From the NCBI GenBank assembly GCA_009843585.1, contig VYDC01000239.1, forward strand, positions 1-9,021: 9,021 bases of DNA, in the 5' to 3' direction. Each line of letters opens with the position of its first letter. Within the stretch, counting starts at the first letter, position 1. Shown piece after piece: positions 7,054 through 9,021 of this stretch. A model generated the notes under the pieces. The model saw only the letters and a list, made by a program, of their open reading frames with translations, was not told the origin of the DNA and did not search any database. The position numbers and the translations under genes are program-made. Source of the DNA: Chloroflexota bacterium. Lineage in GTDB: Bacteria; Chloroflexota; Dehalococcoidia; UBA2979.

Positions 7054-7443
7054 ATGCCGGGACCGTTGCCGCGCCGGAAGTCGAACGCCTGGTGGAACCG
7101 CGGCTGGCCGTACCGCATCATTCTCTTGCGCGAGCTCTCCGCCGTCGCCGTTGCCGGCTACATGGTCCTGCTGCTGCTGCTGGTCTGTAACGTCCGTGGG
7201 GGCGAGGGCGCGTTCGCCGACCATCTCGAGGTGCTCCAGAGCCCGCTGCTCTGGCTGGTCCACGCGATCATCCTGGGGTTCGCGCAGCTGCACACCACGA
7301 CCTGGTTCCGGCTCGTGCCGAAGGCCATGCCGCTGAAGCTCGGCGGCCGGCGCGTGCCGGACGAGCTGATCGTCGCGGGCGCCTTCGGCGGCTGGCTAGC
7401 CGTCTCGGCGGTCGTGCTGGTCATCTTCCTGGTCGTGGCGTAG
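7054..7443 (+). CDS. frdC: Fumarate reductase membrane anchor subunit FrdC
   Basis: One of two small membrane subunits that bind the FrdAB catalytic dimer to the inner membrane and form the quinone site. The 129-aa protein has three hydrophobic helices at about 28-46, 62-80 and 104-128, in agreement with E. coli FrdC (about 130 aa). The N-terminal WWNRGWPYRIILLRE corresponds to the E. coli segment that ends with Glu29, and here the glutamate is Glu27. QLHTTTWFRLVPKAMP matches the second conserved stretch; His80 and Trp84 correspond to E. coli His82 and Trp86. These three positions are linked to menaquinol oxidation in the E. coli enzyme. The ATG start lies two bases after the frdB stop without a strong ribosome site, which implies coupled translation. 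Short fast-evolving anchors seldom show this much similarity, so the type D assignment is firm. Confidence 0.93.
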   Translation: MPGPLPRRKSNAWWNRGWPYRIILLRELSAVAVAGYMVLLLLLVCNVRGGEGAFADHLEVLQSPLLWLVHAIILGFAQLHTTTWFRLVPKAMPLKLGGRRVPDELIVAGAFGGWLAVSAVVLVIFLVVA

Positions 7444-7456
7444 GGGGGAGGGCAGC

Positions 7457-7786
7457 GTGCGACCGTCGAACGAGCCGTTCTTCTGGGCGATCTTCTCGGC
7501 CGGTGGCATGATCGTCGCCTTCCTGCTGCCGGTGCTCGTCATCATCACCGGCTTCCTCGTCCCCGCCGAGGTCGTCGAGTTCCGGCAGCTCGACAACCTC
7601 TTCGGCAACTGGCTGGTGCGGCTCGTCGTCTTCGGCGTGGCGTTCTTCTCCTTCTTCCACGCCGCTCACCGGATCCGCCATACGCTCAAGGACGTGGGCC
7701 TGCGCCGCATCGCGACGCCGCTCGCCGTTGTCTGCTATCTGGCGGCGCTCGCCGGGACCGTCTGGGCGGCGATCGTCGTCCTGTAG
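7457..7786 (+). CDS. frdD: Fumarate reductase membrane anchor subunit FrdD
   Basis: Second membrane anchor of the complex, paired with FrdC in the quinone-binding domain. The 109-aa protein has three predicted membrane helices at about 9-34, 53-70 and 87-108. The opening SNEPFFWAIFSAGGM closely parallels the E. coli FrdD start, and FHAAHRIRHTLKDVGL matches its conserved His-rich loop (His68, His71 and His75 here). E. coli-type enzymes of this architecture carry no haem, and nothing here suggests otherwise. The GTG start is preceded by GGGAGGG (7446-7452) four bases upstream. The gene begins 13 bp after frdC and is followed after 41 bp by a small membrane-protein gene. The order A-B-C-D on one strand marks it as a complete operon. 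Confidence 0.92.
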   Translation: MRPSNEPFFWAIFSAGGMIVAFLLPVLVIITGFLVPAEVVEFRQLDNLFGNWLVRLVVFGVAFFSFFHAAHRIRHTLKDVGLRRIATPLAVVCYLAALAGTVWAAIVVL

Positions 7787-7827
7787 GCGCTTCCCGGGGC
7801 CTGTCGCCGTCGGTGAGGAGGGAACCT

Positions 7828-8004
7828 GTGACCGACCGCATCCGAACGATCTTCACGGTGATCGGCGCTGGCGTCGTCGTCGGCGCGATCACCGGCCTCG
7901 CCGCCGGGCTGGCGGGAGATCCGCCGCCCGTCGCGACGGGCGCCCTCGCCGGCGTCGCATCCGGCGTCGTCGCCGTGGTGGTGACCTCGACGCGGCGCGA
8001 CTAG
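7828..8004 (+). CDS. Small glycine-zipper membrane protein, unknown function
   Basis: I do not recognise this 58-aa protein. It has two hydrophobic helices, about 7-29 and 36-53, joined by a DPPP turn, with charged ends (MTDRIR at the start, TRRD at the end), so it should be a hairpin in the membrane. Glycines recur every fourth residue in both helices: Gly15, 19, 23, 27 in the first and Gly38, 42, 46 in the second. This is a glycine-zipper pattern that favours tight helix packing or oligomers. The GTG at 7828 is chosen because a strong GAGGAGGG Shine-Dalgarno (7815-7822) precedes it by five bases; GTG at 7813 would place that site inside the gene. It lies 41 bp after frdD on the same strand, with no terminator seen between, so it is probably cotranscribed with frdABCD. 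A role with that complex is only inferred from position. Confidence 0.7.
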   Translation: MTDRIRTIFTVIGAGVVVGAITGLAAGLAGDPPPVATGALAGVASGVVAVVVTSTRRD

Positions 8005-8014
8005 CGCTCGCCGT

Positions 8015-8050
8015 CCCGCCGCCCCTCGCGCACGGGCTCGCGTCGGCGGG
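8015..8050. terminator. Hairpin between convergent frd operon and fumC
   Basis: CCCGCCG (8015-8021) and CGGCGGG (8044-8050) form a 7-bp stem around a 22-base loop. They fill nearly all of the 46-bp gap between the small membrane-protein stop and the fumC stop. It could stop transcription from both sides. No T-tract is present on either strand, so it is a weak call supported mainly by position. Confidence 0.35.
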
Positions 8051-9021
8051 TCAGGGGTGCGTCATCTCCTCCGGGCGCACCCACTCGTCGAACTGCCCGC
8101 CCTCCACCAGGCCGAGCTGCTCCGCCGCCTCCCTGAGGGTGAGCCCCTCGGCGTGCGCCTTCTTCGCCACCTTCGCGGCGTTGTCGTAGCCGATGTGGGG
8201 GTTGAGCGCCGTGACCAGCATCAGCGAGGCGCGCATCAGCTCCCCGATGCGCTGCTCGTTCGGGCGGATGCCCGCGACGCAGTTGTCGGTGAAGGAGCGC
8301 GCGGCGTCGCCGAGCAGCCTGAGGCTCTGCAGGTTGTTGTACGCGATCACCGGCTTGAAGACGTTGAGCTCGAAGTGCCCGGTCGCGCCGGCGACGCCGA
8401 CCGCGACGTCGTTTCCCATCACCTGCGCGCAGACCATCGTCAGCGCCTCGGGCTGCGTCGGGTTCACCATGCCCGGCATGGTCGAGGAGCCGGGCTCGTT
8501 CTCCGGGAGGAGCAGCTCGCCGATGCCGGCGCGCGGCCCCGACCCCAGCAGGCGGACGTCGTTCGCGACCTTCATGAGGGAGGCAGCGACGGTCTTGAGC
8601 TGCCCGGAGAGCTCCACCTGCGCGTCGTGCGCGGCGAGCGACTCGAACTTGTTGGGCGCCGTCACGAAGTCGAGGCCGGTGAGCTCGGAGATGGCCCCGG
8701 CGACGCGCTCCCCGTACTCCGGGTGCGCGTTGAGCCCGGTCCCGACCGCGGTGCCGCCGAGTGCGAGCTCGCGCAGCCGCGGCTCGGTGGAGCGCGCCCG
8801 CTCGACCGCCTTGCGGAGCTGCTCGGCGTAGCCGGAGAACTCCTGCCCGAGCGTGAGCGGCGTCGCGTCCATCAGGTGGGTGCGGCCGATCTTGACGATG
8901 GCCTGGAACTCCTCCGCCTTGCGGTCGAGCGCGCCGTGCAGGTGCTCCAGGGCGGGAATCAGGTGCTGCTGGAGCTGCTCCGAGGTGGCGACGGCCATCG
9001 CGCCGGGGAAGACGTCGTTGG
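8051..9021 (-). CDS. fumC: Class II fumarate hydratase FumC, partial (N-terminus off window)
   Basis: Fumarase that reversibly hydrates fumarate to malate in the cytosol. The visible 322 residues start at the Asn equal to E. coli Asn141 (NDVFPGA) and run to the natural stop, so about 140 N-terminal residues lie beyond the right edge. Numbered from the ATG at 8998, Thr40-His41 (GRTHLMDATP) equal E. coli Thr187-His188, and the GSS loop serine is Ser171 (Ser318). Asn179 equals Asn326 and Glu184 equals Glu331. The C-terminal FDEWVRPEEM is typical of FumC rather than aspartase or argininosuccinate lyase. One residue is odd: the loop reads GSSTMPGMVNPTQPE, with Met177 where E. coli has Lys324. The gene is convergent with frdABCD and supplies or consumes its fumarate. 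No nearby frameshift is seen, so the gene looks intact otherwise. Confidence 0.94.
   Translation of the reverse strand, partial: NDVFPGAMAVATSEQLQQHLIPALEHLHGALDRKAEEFQAIVKIGRTHLMDATPLTLGQEFSGYAEQLRKAVERARSTEPRLRELALGGTAVGTGLNAHPEYGERVAGAISELTGLDFVTAPNKFESLAAHDAQVELSGQLKTVAASLMKVANDVRLLGSGPRAGIGELLLPENEPGSSTMPGMVNPTQPEALTMVCAQVMGNDVAVGVAGATGHFELNVFKPVIAYNNLQSLRLLGDAARSFTDNCVAGIRPNEQRIGELMRASLMLVTALNPHIGYDNAAKVAKKAHAEGLTLREAAEQLGLVEGGQFDEWVRPEEMTHP

Noticed and set aside
8193..8831. 212-codon plus-strand frame opposite fumC
   Set aside because: Shadow of fumC: Ser/Pro/Arg/Ala-rich, no domain, no ribosome site.

Overview
The window is very GC-rich bacterial DNA, densely coding, with strong G/C preference at third codon positions and frequent GTG starts. 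No tRNA, rRNA, CRISPR, insertion sequence or phage gene is visible. The gene content is housekeeping. The base composition, the TANNNT boxes placed six bases before ATG starts (leaderless-type promoters), and the nadK/ADP-ribose pyrophosphatase and frdABCD gene sets suggest an actinobacterium of a deep class (Thermoleophilia- or Rubrobacteria-like). A GC-rich Chloroflexota lineage cannot be excluded from the sequence alone.

Layout. (1) 28-2102, plus strand: clpP and clpX, the peptidase and AAA+ unfoldase of the ClpXP protease, separated by 98 bp. (2) 2103-4361, plus strand: a nicotinamide-nucleotide block. It holds a possible leaderless small ORF coupled to nadK, then nadK (NAD kinase), then a leaderless-type GNAT acetyltransferase that overlaps a NudF-type ADP-ribose pyrophosphatase by four bases. 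(3) 4420-8004, plus strand: a well-formed promoter, a leader hairpin and a complete frdABCD operon for an E. coli-type (type D) membrane-bound fumarate reductase / menaquinol-coupled complex II. It is followed by a 58-codon glycine-zipper membrane protein with an excellent ribosome binding site. (4) 8051-9021, minus strand: the C-terminal two thirds of class II fumarase FumC, convergent with the frd operon and running off the right edge.

Working together: FumC interconverts malate and fumarate, and FrdABCD interconverts fumarate and succinate with the quinone pool, so the right half is one respiratory/TCA module. NadK makes NADP from NAD, and the Nudix enzyme would remove ADP-ribose left by NAD breakdown.

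The points most worth a second look are: a Lys-to-Met change at the position of E. coli FumC Lys324 in the catalytic loop; the uncharacterised glycine-zipper protein at the end of frdABCD; and the control region before nadK, where a leaderless small ORF, a GTGA stop/start overlap and a hairpin covering the Shine-Dalgarno and start codon coincide. I did not find a clearly novel multi-gene system.
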